NCBI RefSeq assembly: GCF_000601455.1
Contig: NZ_AZQP01000011.1
Coordinates: forward strand, 1 to 64,000
Direction of reading: 5' to 3'
From: Fervidicella metallireducens AeB
GTDB lineage: Bacteria > Bacillota > Clostridia > Clostridiales > Caloramatoraceae
DNA: 64,000 nt
In this document: piece after piece, positions 55,359 to 63,879 of the stretch
Numbering within the stretch: position 1 is the first letter of the stretch
Layout of the letters: the number at the start of each line of letters is the position of its first letter
Position numbers and translations under genes: made by a program
The notes under the pieces: model-generated
What the model was told of the DNA's origin: nothing
What the model saw: only the letters and a program-made list of their open reading frames with translations
The model's database searches: none

Positions 55359-56566
55359 GGGACATATACTTACTGTTAGAGTATAGTCAGACAAGTATTT
55401 CCACGTTTCACTTCAGATAAGATTTATAATTTTATAGTTTAATATAATCTTCTTTTCTGTTTTTCTTGAATTTCTACTATGCTTGTCCAATTTCTATGCT
55501 TCAGAAGTATATTTAGCTTATTAACTCTTTTGAAATATGATTATTAAATTTACTTTTTAAAAAATTACGCAAATTGTTTCATAAACTCATATGTAATTTT
55601 TTATATTTCTCCTCTTCTAAAAGCTTAACCCCAAGGCTGCTAAGCTTTGAAACTCTGCTTTGAGTTATGTTTCCAAGGACGCGGCAAATTTCACTGCATT
55701 TTAAGTTGCAAAGGCTTCTCATTAAAAGTACAGTCAGTGCCTTTGCTTCAACTATTTCTCTGCAGTGTTTTGTATGTAGCTTTATTTTTTCAATTCCAAG
55801 TTTTGATGCGATAAATTCTAAAATCTCTTTGGTTTTAATGTTTCTCACTAAAATCTTTCTTTCACTTCTGTATTCTGTTCCTTCATTTAAAAATTCTACT
55901 TCTTCTTTAAAAACCTTATCAGAGGATTTATATACTAATTTCATATAGCTTTCTCTGGCTTTTTTAGAATTTTTGCTGAACATACCCATAATAAAGCCGT
56001 CATCAACTAGTTCATAGGGGTCATGTCTTAAGCCTAGATATATTGAAAGACTTGAAAACTCATATTTCTCTGGGCAGTTTTCATATCCCTTTATATCACA
56101 TGGGTTGTTGTGAACATATGCTGATAAGGCATAGAGGTATATTTCACTCTTAACCATTTTACTTTTAAATCTGTCTTGGAATAGATGCCCATGTCTTTTA
56201 TGCCTGTGGTTAAAATATTGTGCATAGGAGAAATTTATGCTGTGCATAATTCTTGAAATGTCTGCTCCGTTGGCATCTATTATCAAATGTAAATGGTTAT
56301 CCATAAGACAGTAGCCATATACTCTGAATTCATATGTCTTTTGATATTTTTTAACTAAAGATAAATAGTTAAGCTTATCCTCATTATCTTTAAATAAATC
56401 AACTTCACTAATGCTTCTAGCCATTACATGAAAAATGGCATCTTCCTTTTTCTGCCTTGCTAGCCTTGGCATAAAAAAACATCTCCCTTCAAAGTTTATT
56501 TTGGAATTAGTATTTCCTTTGAAGTGAGATGTTATTCGTTGGTTTGTAACACCACTTATATGTCCC
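55359..56566 (-). mobile_element. REP-associated transposase element, copy 1 (about 1.2 kb)
   Basis: The boundaries are inferred from comparison with copy 2 (62439-63656): left end GGGACATATA (55359-55368), right end TATATGTCCC (56557-56566), which are inverted copies of each other. Beyond these points the flanks differ. A 17-bp hairpin, AACATCTCCCTTCAAAG (56478-56494) / CTTTGAAGTGAGATGTT (56517-56533), lies just upstream of the transposase start. The element sits ten bases past the clpC terminator stem. Confidence 0.75.
55579..56472 (-). CDS. REP-associated Y1 (HUH) transposase, copy 1
   Basis: 297 residues from ATG 56472, preceded by GAAGGGAGATG; an upstream ATG extension to 56568 is not supported because copy 2 lacks it. 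HUH motif DNHLHLII, and FSYAQYFNHRHKRHGHLFQDRFKSK with the catalytic Tyr region, as in RAYT/TnpA_REP proteins, which cut and join single-stranded DNA near REP hairpins. The C terminus holds a DnaA-like helix-turn-helix (VLLMRSLCNLKCSEICRVLG). The tail KKLHMSL differs from copy 2 (KNITYEFMKQFA): one extra A in the A6 run would restore the same ending, with a stop at 55565. The protein is otherwise almost identical to copy 2. Confidence 0.9.
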   Translation of the reverse strand: MPRLARQKKEDAIFHVMARSISEVDLFKDNEDKLNYLSLVKKYQKTYEFRVYGYCLMDNHLHLIIDANGADISRIMHSINFSYAQYFNHRHKRHGHLFQDRFKSKMVKSEIYLYALSAYVHNNPCDIKGYENCPEKYEFSSLSIYLGLRHDPYELVDDGFIMGMFSKNSKKARESYMKLVYKSSDKVFKEEVEFLNEGTEYRSERKILVRNIKTKEILEFIASKLGIEKIKLHTKHCREIVEAKALTVLLMRSLCNLKCSEICRVLGNITQSRVSKLSSLGVKLLEEEKYKKLHMSL

Positions 56567-56787
56567 AATTGTTGTCTATAATTATACTAAAAAATTCCAG
56601 TAAGTTAACAAGTGACAAACTGCCAGCTGGGTGTTTTGTTTGCTTTAGCATAATCACATAAATTTATGACAGATATCAGGGTGGTATTGAATTTAGAAAT
56701 AATTTCTTTGTCCATAGAAATATATGGTAAAATATTATTGGAAGCTAAAGATATTTTATTAAATTTAAATGATTAGGGGATGGTGTT

Positions 56788-58164
56788 ATGAGGATATTGT
56801 TTTGCAGAATAACGTGGATGGAAAAATATATAGGAAGAGAGAATGAAGAAATCAAAATGCCTTATACGGGGGGAAAATATGTTGATGAATATAAAGAGGG
56901 AGGGGAAGAAAAAAACTTTTTAGATATAGATGGATATTGCTATGGATTTGTTGAAACCAAAAGAAACAAAAACGGCAGAAATACAATAAGGATTGAAAGA
57001 ATAGATGAGAGTTATAAAAACTGTGAAAGCATAGATAATGTGCTTGTTGTATGGGTAGCGGCAAATAGACATGGGAAACAAAAGATAGTAGGATGGTATA
57101 AAAATGCTACTGTTTACAGACAGTTTCAGTATAAACTTATAAGCGACAATGATTATAATATTACTTGCAGAGCAAATGACTGCTTTTTACTTCCCTTAAA
57201 TGAGAGAACTTTTGAAGTTCCTGTGGCTACTGTAAAGGATTCTTTTAACAGATTTGGATTCGGACAATCCAACATTTGGTATGCACAGGAAGAAAGTGCA
57301 GAAAATTATGTTAAAGAAGTTATTAAATATATTGACAATTATAATGGAGAGAGAATTAATGTAGTTATAAACGATGAAGATTTGGATGCAACAATAGATA
57401 TAAAAAACAAAGCTGTTGATGAAGTTCTTAATGAAGCTCTTGGTATTTTTCAAAATACAGATAGCATTAAATATGAAAATATAATGTATTCTTTGAAGTT
57501 ATGCAATTTTATACTAAAGACAGATCCAAGTAATAAAGATGCAATTAAGCTTAGATGCTTTATTGTTTCAAATTTACTGAGAATTAAAAAATCAATTGAT
57601 TTATTTGAAGAATATAATAGAAAATATAATGATAATGATTATTTAATATATTTTCAATTGGGAATTTTATATTACTATGATGAGCAAATGGATAAAGCTG
57701 TAGAAAATTTGAATAAATCAGTAATTTTAAATCCTGATTATATAGACAGCTATATTCTTCTATCTGCAGTTTATTCTTACAAGGAAGATTATGCAAATGC
57801 ATTAAAGTACTACAAAATTTGCATAGAGAAAGATGATAAAATTTTAGAGGCATATTATCAAATTGCTTGGATTCAATATTACATAAATAAAAATACTAAT
57901 GAAGCATTAAAGTACATTGATAAAATATTAAGTATTGAAGAAAATAATGCAGATGCTTTATATTTTAAGGCTGAGATTCTCTATTTAGAAGGAAGAAAAA
58001 ACGATGCTCTTAGTATAATTGAGCAGTATTTAAAAGAGGATCCTCAAAATTCATGGTTTGTTGAATTGAAAAATCAAATTTTTTTCATGAGGCTTGAAAA
58101 ATGTATTCTTGACTATTTGGTGTTTGGCACTTTATATAATTTGAAACTTCTTTATTGTTCATAA
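56788..58164 (+). CDS. TPR protein with an unrecognised N-terminal GWYKNA domain
   Basis: 458 residues in two parts. Residues 1 to about 190 form a compact domain rich in Trp and Tyr: ILFCRITWMEKYIGRE, NFLDIDGYCYGFVET, IRIERIDESYKNCESIDNVLVVWVA, KIVGWYKNATVYRQFQ, then LLPLNERTFEVPVA and GFGQSNIWYA. I recall similar blocks in scattered bacterial proteins, some linked to nuclease domains, but cannot name the family. From about 225 on there are TPR-like helical repeats (YFQLGILYYYDEQMDKAVENL, AYYQIAWIQYYINKNTNEAL, ALYFKAEILYLEGRKNDALS). No signal peptide or membrane segment is evident. GGGGATGGTGTT precedes the ATG. It lies between a transposase element and a broken IS, so it is part of an accessory region. 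A ligand-reading domain plus a protein-binding scaffold is an inference. Confidence 0.7.
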   Translation: MRILFCRITWMEKYIGRENEEIKMPYTGGKYVDEYKEGGEEKNFLDIDGYCYGFVETKRNKNGRNTIRIERIDESYKNCESIDNVLVVWVAANRHGKQKIVGWYKNATVYRQFQYKLISDNDYNITCRANDCFLLPLNERTFEVPVATVKDSFNRFGFGQSNIWYAQEESAENYVKEVIKYIDNYNGERINVVINDEDLDATIDIKNKAVDEVLNEALGIFQNTDSIKYENIMYSLKLCNFILKTDPSNKDAIKLRCFIVSNLLRIKKSIDLFEEYNRKYNDNDYLIYFQLGILYYYDEQMDKAVENLNKSVILNPDYIDSYILLSAVYSYKEDYANALKYYKICIEKDDKILEAYYQIAWIQYYINKNTNEALKYIDKILSIEENNADALYFKAEILYLEGRKNDALSIIEQYLKEDPQNSWFVELKNQIFFMRLEKCILDYLVFGTLYNLKLLYCS

Positions 58165-58327
58165 ATATTTACTCCTTCATGAGCAATTTTATATTCTAAA
58201 GTAGTTTCTAATTTTTCCATTTCAAAGAATTTTTATTTTGAATAAACAAATATATCAACTGGTATTTCTGAAATTTTGCTATAGATTTGATTATTTACTA
58301 TTTATTAAAATGTTTGGAGTGATGCTT

Positions 58328-58455
58328 TTGATAAAACCAAAATCATTAAAAAAAGGAGATAAAATAGCAGTTGTAAGTTTATCCAGCGGCATTTTGGGGG
58401 AGGATTTTGTAAAACATCAATTAGACTTAGGACTAAAAAGGATAAGAGAGTTTGA
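58328..58455 (+). pseudogene. Truncated S66 LD-carboxypeptidase gene (5' fragment)
   Basis: After GGAG and a TTG start, about 42 codons read IKPKSLKKGDKIAVVSLSSG and ILGEDFVKHQLDLGLKRIREF, the N terminus of LD-carboxypeptidase/MccF-type S66 serine peptidases. The reading then enters antisense IS4-type sequence at about 58450-58460. No downstream remainder of the gene is visible beyond the IS remnant, so the 3' part was lost. Intact relatives have about 300 residues and cleave L,D-peptide bonds in cell-wall peptides or process peptide antibiotics. Confidence 0.7.
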
Positions 58456-59400
58456 ACCATTTGAAAAATATTTCGATTTCCCATCTATGTTTATATATTT
58501 TTATTATATCTTCAGTGGAAAGATCAAAAATATTAGTTAAAAATGTAACTGGTTCACCATTTTCATTAAAATTCATTATTTCTCTATAACTTTTAGTAAT
58601 GAAGTTTTTACTTGTTGTAGAGCCTAAAATAACTTCATTATCGTAAGTATCTTTATGCGGGTTTGAGTCAATTACTCTTTCTTCCATAACTATTGAATTT
58701 TTTATACCTCTAGTTACAAACCTTATTCCTTGTTGGGTAAGCTTATTATACTATTTATAATCATAATAACCTCTATCAAATACATGAATAGAATCTTTAT
58801 CTTGAAAAAGTCCATCAATACACTTTCTATCATTTATCTGACCACGTACAATGTTCACTTTTTCAGGATATTCCCCATTAAATAAAGTTCTAATTTTTAT
58901 CCCAGCTCTTTCTTTATCTATCTGTAAATGAGGAACTAGTTTTAAAGCTACTAGAATTACTGTAGAATCAATTATTTTTATAGGAGGGATATCTTTAAGC
59001 AGCCTAGCTGCTCCCAACCTTTTCTTGGCTTTATTAACTAAATAATAAAATATATCTTCAAAAATTCTATAATCACTAACTCTATTTTACGAGAAAATTG
59101 AGCAACACTAGGTACATTAATTAAACTCCTAAGTTTTGTATTTGATGAAAGTTCTCCTCCTACTTCTCTTAAACTCTTACATCCCCTGATATTAAGGTAA
59201 ATCATAGAGTTTATATGCGACCTTGTATCAAAATGTTGACATCGATAATCACCGCCATACTTTCGTATAGTTTTCTCAAGAAAACTTCCTCCATTTTCCG
59301 CTATTAATTTATAAAAAATTAATTTATTATTTTTATTAGATAACATTGAAAAACTTCCTTGTGAATGGTCGTTAGTCACTTCCATTTAACCACAAGGAGG
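58433..59400 (-). mobile_element. Degenerate IS4-family insertion sequence
   Basis: Three transposase pieces lie in order on the minus strand: 59385-59038 (N-terminal), 59017-58751 and 58687-58433. IIDSTVI and HVFDRGYYDY supply the two Asp of the DDE triad; YKHRWEIEIFFKWFK fits the IS4 Y-(2)-R-(3)-E-(6)-K signature. The first break could be repaired by one extra A in CGTAAAATAGAG near 59090; the second is an in-frame TAG after YDYK (near 58752). The C terminus ends abruptly after FKWFK, where the S66 peptidase fragment begins. I could not identify intact terminal repeats. The element is probably dead. Confidence 0.8.
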
Positions 59401-59492
59401 TTTTCTTTTTCATTATTAAATTATTACCAATTATTCAGTGTCAATATTAAATCATTTCTTTAATGCAACACTTAAAGGCGAAGTGCCCCTAC

Positions 59493-61588
59493 TTACTTTT
59501 CTGAATTTATTAATTTTTTTAATTCATCTGAATCATTAGTTGGATTGTTGCAGACAAAATTTTTACAAACATATACCGTAGTCTTATCGTTTATCAAATT
59601 TTGTGTTAAAGTATATTCTGCTAGCTTATGGACTCTTTTAGCTTCTTCCTCATCTATCGGCTTTAACACCATAACTTTGTTAGGCAGGAATTCTTCATTG
59701 ATAATTTTAAGCATATTCTTAGTTTCATTGGCTGATTTGTTCCCTACCATCACTATTTCTAAACTATCTCCAACAGCAAATTCAACTGCGCAAAGCAAAA
59801 ATGAATATCCCATTGGCATTGATTTTACGCTTTTTGAAAATGCTTTATAAATTCTATAAGCGCTGTCCTCATATTCCGTTCGTCCTGTTATCCTTGCAAG
59901 CCTTAATAGATTTAGCATCATTACAGAATTCCCCGATGGGATTGCACCATCATAGATCTCTTTATTTCTAATTAGAAGTTCCTCATTATCATTTGGTGTA
60001 AAATAAAAACCGCCGCTATTTTTATCAGCAAAATACTTAAAAACATCCTCATTTAATTTCAAAGCTGTTTCTAAATATCTTATATCAAATGTTGCTTCAT
60101 ATAGTTCAATTAATCCCCAAATCATAAAAGCATAGTCATCAAGATTGCCATAAACTTTCCATTGGCCATCCCTATACATGTGCAGCAGTCTTTTGTTTTT
60201 CTCCAGACCCTTTAAAATAAATTCTGCTGCATTCCTTGCGGCTTCTATGTATTTTTCATTTCCTAATGCCTTATATGCTTTAGATAAAGCAGCAATCGTA
60301 AGACCATTCCAATCAACAAGAATTTTATCATCCAAAAGAGGCTTTTGTCGTTTTTCCCTTACATCAAAAAGTTTTTGCCTAATTCTTTCAAGCTTTTTTT
60401 GGATATCTTCTAATTGTAATTCGTCTCTTAATTTATCGAAAGATTGATTTTGATAAAAAATATTTACTCCCAATTTTCTTCCTGTAGCTTCATCTTCAAA
60501 ATTTCCTTCTTCACTAAGATTGTATACCTTCTCTACTAAATCCATATCTTCTTGATTAAGAACTTCCCTAAGTTCATTTAAGCTCCATACATAAAATTTT
60601 CCTTCTTCACCTTCACTATCTGCATCCTCGGCAGAAAAAAATCCTCCTTCTTTCGATGTCATTACCCTAAGAATATAGTGGGCTATTTTTCCAACTGTAT
60701 TTTTATAATCATCTTTTTTGGTGACTAAATAGCCTTCAACATATGACATTAGAAGCATTGCCTGATCATATAACATCTTTTCAAAATGAGGTAGTATCCA
60801 GAATCTATCCGTTGAATATCTATGAAAGCCATATCCAATATGATCAAATATCCCCCCATTCTCATTTCATCAAGGGATTTTACTACAATTTCAACAGCTT
60901 CCTTGTTTTTTGTTCTCTTATAATATCTTAGTAGAAACATAAAATTATGTGGTGAGGGAAATTTAGGGGCCCTGCCAAAACCTCCATATTTTTCATCAAA
61001 GGAAGATTTAAATTGATTAAAGGCGTAATCTGAAATGTCCTTATTTAAATCCTCCCCAGGTCCTTCAGGTGTAAAAGATTTTATGCTTTCGGTTATGTCA
61101 TCTGCAGATTTTACAATTTTTGTTTTTTCCTTTTTCCACTTTTCTTTAATTATAGGAATTAAATCAAGCATTCCAACTCTTCCAAATTTGCTCTCTTTAG
61201 GTATGTAAGTTGCTCCATAAAAGGGTTTTTTATCTGGAGTCATTATGATTGTCAGAGGCCATCCACCCCTACCTGTCATCATCTGACAAACTGTCATATA
61301 TATTGCATCAATATCGGGTCTTTCTTCCCTATCAACTTTAATGTTTACAAATGCATCATTCATTAATTCGGCTACTTTTTCATCCTCAAAGCTTTCATGA
61401 GCCATAACATGACACCAGTGGCATGTTGCATATCCTATTGATAAAAATATTGGCTTATCCTCAGCTATAGCCTTTTGAAAAGCCTCATCTCCCCATGGAT
61501 ACCAATCCACAGGGTTGTATGCATGTTGTAGTAGATAAGGAGACTTTTCATTTATTAACTTATTCTGATTTTCCCCTTTACCCTTCAT
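59493..61588 (-). CDS. YyaL-type thioredoxin-domain / six-hairpin protein; apparent frameshift
   Basis: The N-terminal frame (61588 to 60749) has [21 protein letters not shown] and [20 protein letters not shown], the DUF255 thioredoxin-like domain with CxxC. The second frame (from about 60860 to 59493) has [31 protein letters not shown] and the (alpha/alpha)6-barrel-like C-terminal part ([40 protein letters not shown]). One extra G in the six-G run (60852-60857) joins them into 698 residues, the normal length of YyaL/spermatogenesis-associated protein 20-like proteins. The biochemical role is unknown; sugar-binding or redox functions are suggested for the family. AAAGGGTGA precedes ATG 61588. 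Confidence 0.88.
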
Positions 61589-61697
61589 ATTTTCACCCTT
61601 TCAAAGTTTTCAAATTATAATTATCCTTACCAGATTTAGTATATCAAGATAAAATATTTTAATTCCTTTAGTAATTAGTATTTTCATTGCTTATATT

Positions 61698-61726
61698 TCA
61701 CGTTTTAATGATACGTATCATATAAT
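61698..61726 (+). promoter_or_regulatory. Cupin-gene promoter with palindrome in the spacer
   Basis: TTCACG (61698-61703), 17-bp spacer, TATAAT (61721-61726). The spacer contains ATGATACGTATCAT (61708-61721), a perfect 14-bp palindrome abutting the -10, a typical repressor position. Confidence 0.55.
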
Positions 61727-61758
61727 ATAATTGTGAATATGTGGAAAGGAAAAAAGAT

Positions 61759-62382
61759 ATGTGTCTTCCTTATTTTTGCCCTTATTGTGTTAATCAGTCA
61801 AGGGACAAAAAGGATATAATGTTTACACCATTCATTTCATATCAATGCCCTTACCTTACAAATATGCCAAATTATGAAAATGAATCTACAAATGAATATG
61901 ATTATTCTTACGGTATGCCATTTAATAGCACAAGAGCAGATTATTCGCATCAATCTCAGGAGGATGGTTTAATTAAACTTAAGGATTATGGCTCAAAGCC
62001 TTTAGTAGTAGACATTGAAAAAGCTACTATACAGAATAATAATTTCCGCTTAGCTTTATGGACAGGAAGACATCTGCAGCTAACATTGATGAGTATTAAC
62101 CCAGGTGATGAAATAGGTTTAGAACTTCATCCTGATGTTGATCAGTTTATACGCATAGAAGAAGGTCAGGGAGTTGTAATGATGGGAGATAAAAAGGACA
62201 AATTAGATTTTAAAACAAATGTATTTGATGATTTTGTAATTTTGATTCCAGCCGGCAAGTGGCATAACTTAATAAACACCGGTAATAAACCACTTAAACT
62301 TTATTCTATTTATGCACCTGTTGAACATCCAAAGGGAACAATTCATAAGACTAAAAAAGACGCAGAAGCTGCTGAAAAGTAA
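61759..62382 (+). CDS. Cupin-domain protein with Cys-containing N terminus
   Basis: 207 residues. The first 75 are unusual: CLPYFCPYCVN with closely spaced Cys, then a CPYL motif and a Tyr/Asn-rich linker. Residues about 85-200 form a cupin (LTLMSINPGDEIGLELHPDVDQFIRIEEG with a His and Glu, LIPAGKWHNLINTG with the last His). Mannose-6-phosphate-isomerase-like cupins have this pattern, but the enzymatic role is unknown. AAAGGA precedes ATG 61759 by eight bases, while the upstream GTG 61741 has no site. The N-terminal Cys and Tyr content recalls spore-coat or metal-handling proteins; that is inference only. Confidence 0.75.
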   Translation: MCLPYFCPYCVNQSRDKKDIMFTPFISYQCPYLTNMPNYENESTNEYDYSYGMPFNSTRADYSHQSQEDGLIKLKDYGSKPLVVDIEKATIQNNNFRLALWTGRHLQLTLMSINPGDEIGLELHPDVDQFIRIEEGQGVVMMGDKKDKLDFKTNVFDDFVILIPAGKWHNLINTGNKPLKLYSIYAPVEHPKGTIHKTKKDAEAAEK

Positions 62383-62388
62383 TAAAAA

Positions 62389-62431
62389 AACCTCTCACCT
62401 GCCAGTACCTCTTGTGGGTGAGAGATTGGTT
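62389..62431 (+). terminator. Terminator after the cupin gene
   Basis: AACCTCTCACC (62389-62399) pairs with GGTGAGAG (62417-62424) and the following ATTGGTT, with a bulge. The next transposable element starts eight bases later. Confidence 0.6.
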
Positions 62432-62438
62432 TGTTTAT

Positions 62439-63656
62439 GGGACACATACTTACTGTAATAATATAGTTATAAACATTTTTAAAACTATTTCCATATATCC
62501 TTTTAGATAAAATTTCATGATTTTGGAGTTTAAGATAATTATCTTTACTGTTTTTTCTGAATTTTTCCTATGCTTGTCCAATTTTTATGTTCCATAAAAA
62601 GCGTGTATTTTAAATTGTTTTAAAATGCAATTGCTAAACTGGTTTTAAAAAAATTACGCAAACTGTTTCATAAACTCATATGTAATATTTTTATATTTCT
62701 CCTCATCTAAAAGCTTCACCCCAAGGCTGCTAAGCTTTGAAACTCTGCTTTGGGTTATGTTTCCAAGGACGCGGCAGATTTCACTGCATTTTAAGTTGCA
62801 AAGGCTCCTCATTAAAAGTACAGCCAGTGCCTTTGCTTCAACTATTTCCCTGCAGTGTTTTGTGTGAAGCTTTATTTTTTCAATTCCAAGTTTTGATGCG
62901 ATAAATTCCAATATCTCTTTAGTTTTAATGTTTCTGACTAAAATCTTTCTTTCACTTCTGTATTCTGTTCCTTCATTTAAAAATTCTACTTCCTCTTTAA
63001 AAACCTTATCAGAGCATTTATATACTAATTTCATATAGCTTTCTCTGGCTTTTTTTGAATTTTTGCTGAACATACCCATAATAAAGCCATCATCAACAAG
63101 TTCATAGGGGTCATGTCTTAGGCCTAGATATATTGAAAGACTTGAAAATTCATATTTCTCCGGGCATTTTTCATATCCTTTTATGTCACAAGGATTGTTG
63201 TGAACATATGCCGACAAGGCATAGAGGTATATTTCACTCTTTACCATTTTACTTTTAAATCTATCCTGGAATAGATGTCCATGTCTTTTATGTCTGTGGT
63301 TAAAATATTGTGCATAGGAGAAATTTATGCTGTGCATAATCCTTGAAATATCTGCTCCGTTGGCATCTATTATTAAATGAAGATGGTTATCCATAAGGCA
63401 GTAGCCATATACTCTGAATTCATAGGTTTTTTGATATTTTTTAACCAAAGCTAAATAATAAAGCTTATCCGTATCGTCTTTAAACAAATCAACTTCACTT
63501 ATACTCCTTGCCATTACGTGAAAAATAGCGTCTTCTTTTTTCTGCCTTGCAATTCTTGGCATAAGAAAACATCTCCCTTCAAAGTATACTTTGCAATTAG
63601 TATTCCCTTTGGATGGAGATGTTATTCATTAACTCAGAACGACACTTATATGTCCC
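62439..63656 (-). mobile_element. REP-associated transposase element, copy 2 (about 1.2 kb)
   Basis: Left end GGGACACATA (62439-62448), right end TATATGTCCC (63647-63656). The hairpin AACATCTCCCTTCAAAG (63568-63584) / CTTTGGATGGAGATGTT (63607-63623), with two mismatches, lies just before the transposase start. The coding part is nearly identical to copy 1, and the non-coding 3' flank is clearly diverged but alignable. No target duplication is evident, as expected for Y1 transposition. Confidence 0.75.
62654..63562 (-). CDS. REP-associated Y1 (HUH) transposase, copy 2
   Basis: 302 residues and full length. IFHVMARSISEVDLF, YGYCLMDNHLHLIIDANG (HUH), FSYAQYFNHRHKRHGHLFQD and SAYVHNNPCDIKGYE are the TnpA_REP/RAYT motifs; a DnaA-like helix-turn-helix lies near the C terminus. 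It differs from copy 1 by scattered substitutions (DDTDKLYYLALV against DNEDKLNYLSLV) and by the intact tail. The ribosome binding site GAAGGGAGATG sits inside the upstream hairpin arm. This copy looks functional. Confidence 0.92.
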   Translation of the reverse strand: MPRIARQKKEDAIFHVMARSISEVDLFKDDTDKLYYLALVKKYQKTYEFRVYGYCLMDNHLHLIIDANGADISRIMHSINFSYAQYFNHRHKRHGHLFQDRFKSKMVKSEIYLYALSAYVHNNPCDIKGYEKCPEKYEFSSLSIYLGLRHDPYELVDDGFIMGMFSKNSKKARESYMKLVYKCSDKVFKEEVEFLNEGTEYRSERKILVRNIKTKEILEFIASKLGIEKIKLHTKHCREIVEAKALAVLLMRSLCNLKCSEICRVLGNITQSRVSKLSSLGVKLLDEEKYKNITYEFMKQFA

Positions 63657-63879
63657 TAAATTCTAAATTTTTTGTATTTCTTAGAGGAAAAAATACATTT
63701 TTATTGAATATACTTTTTATAGTAAGCTTCATCTATGGATTAATGTTTGTATGTCAAATATATATTTATTACTAGTGAATATAAAATGTTTTTAAATTTG
63801 ATAAACTTATATTTTTTAAGTTAATTACTTTGATAAAAATAAACCAATATGAACTTTATATTAGACAGAGGTGATAGTA

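Noticed and set aside
56473-56568. N-terminal extension of transposase copy 1
   Set aside because: It reads through the hairpin and terminal repeat, is absent from copy 2, and the ribosome binding site supports ATG 56472.
58433-58540. Last 30 codons of the plus-strand ORF at 58238-58540
   Set aside because: They are antisense to the IS4 transposase; only the part before about 58455 resembles a real peptidase.
63518-63775. Plus-strand ORF of 85 codons
   Set aside because: It is antisense to the 5' end of transposase copy 2 and to element terminal DNA, with no ribosome binding site.
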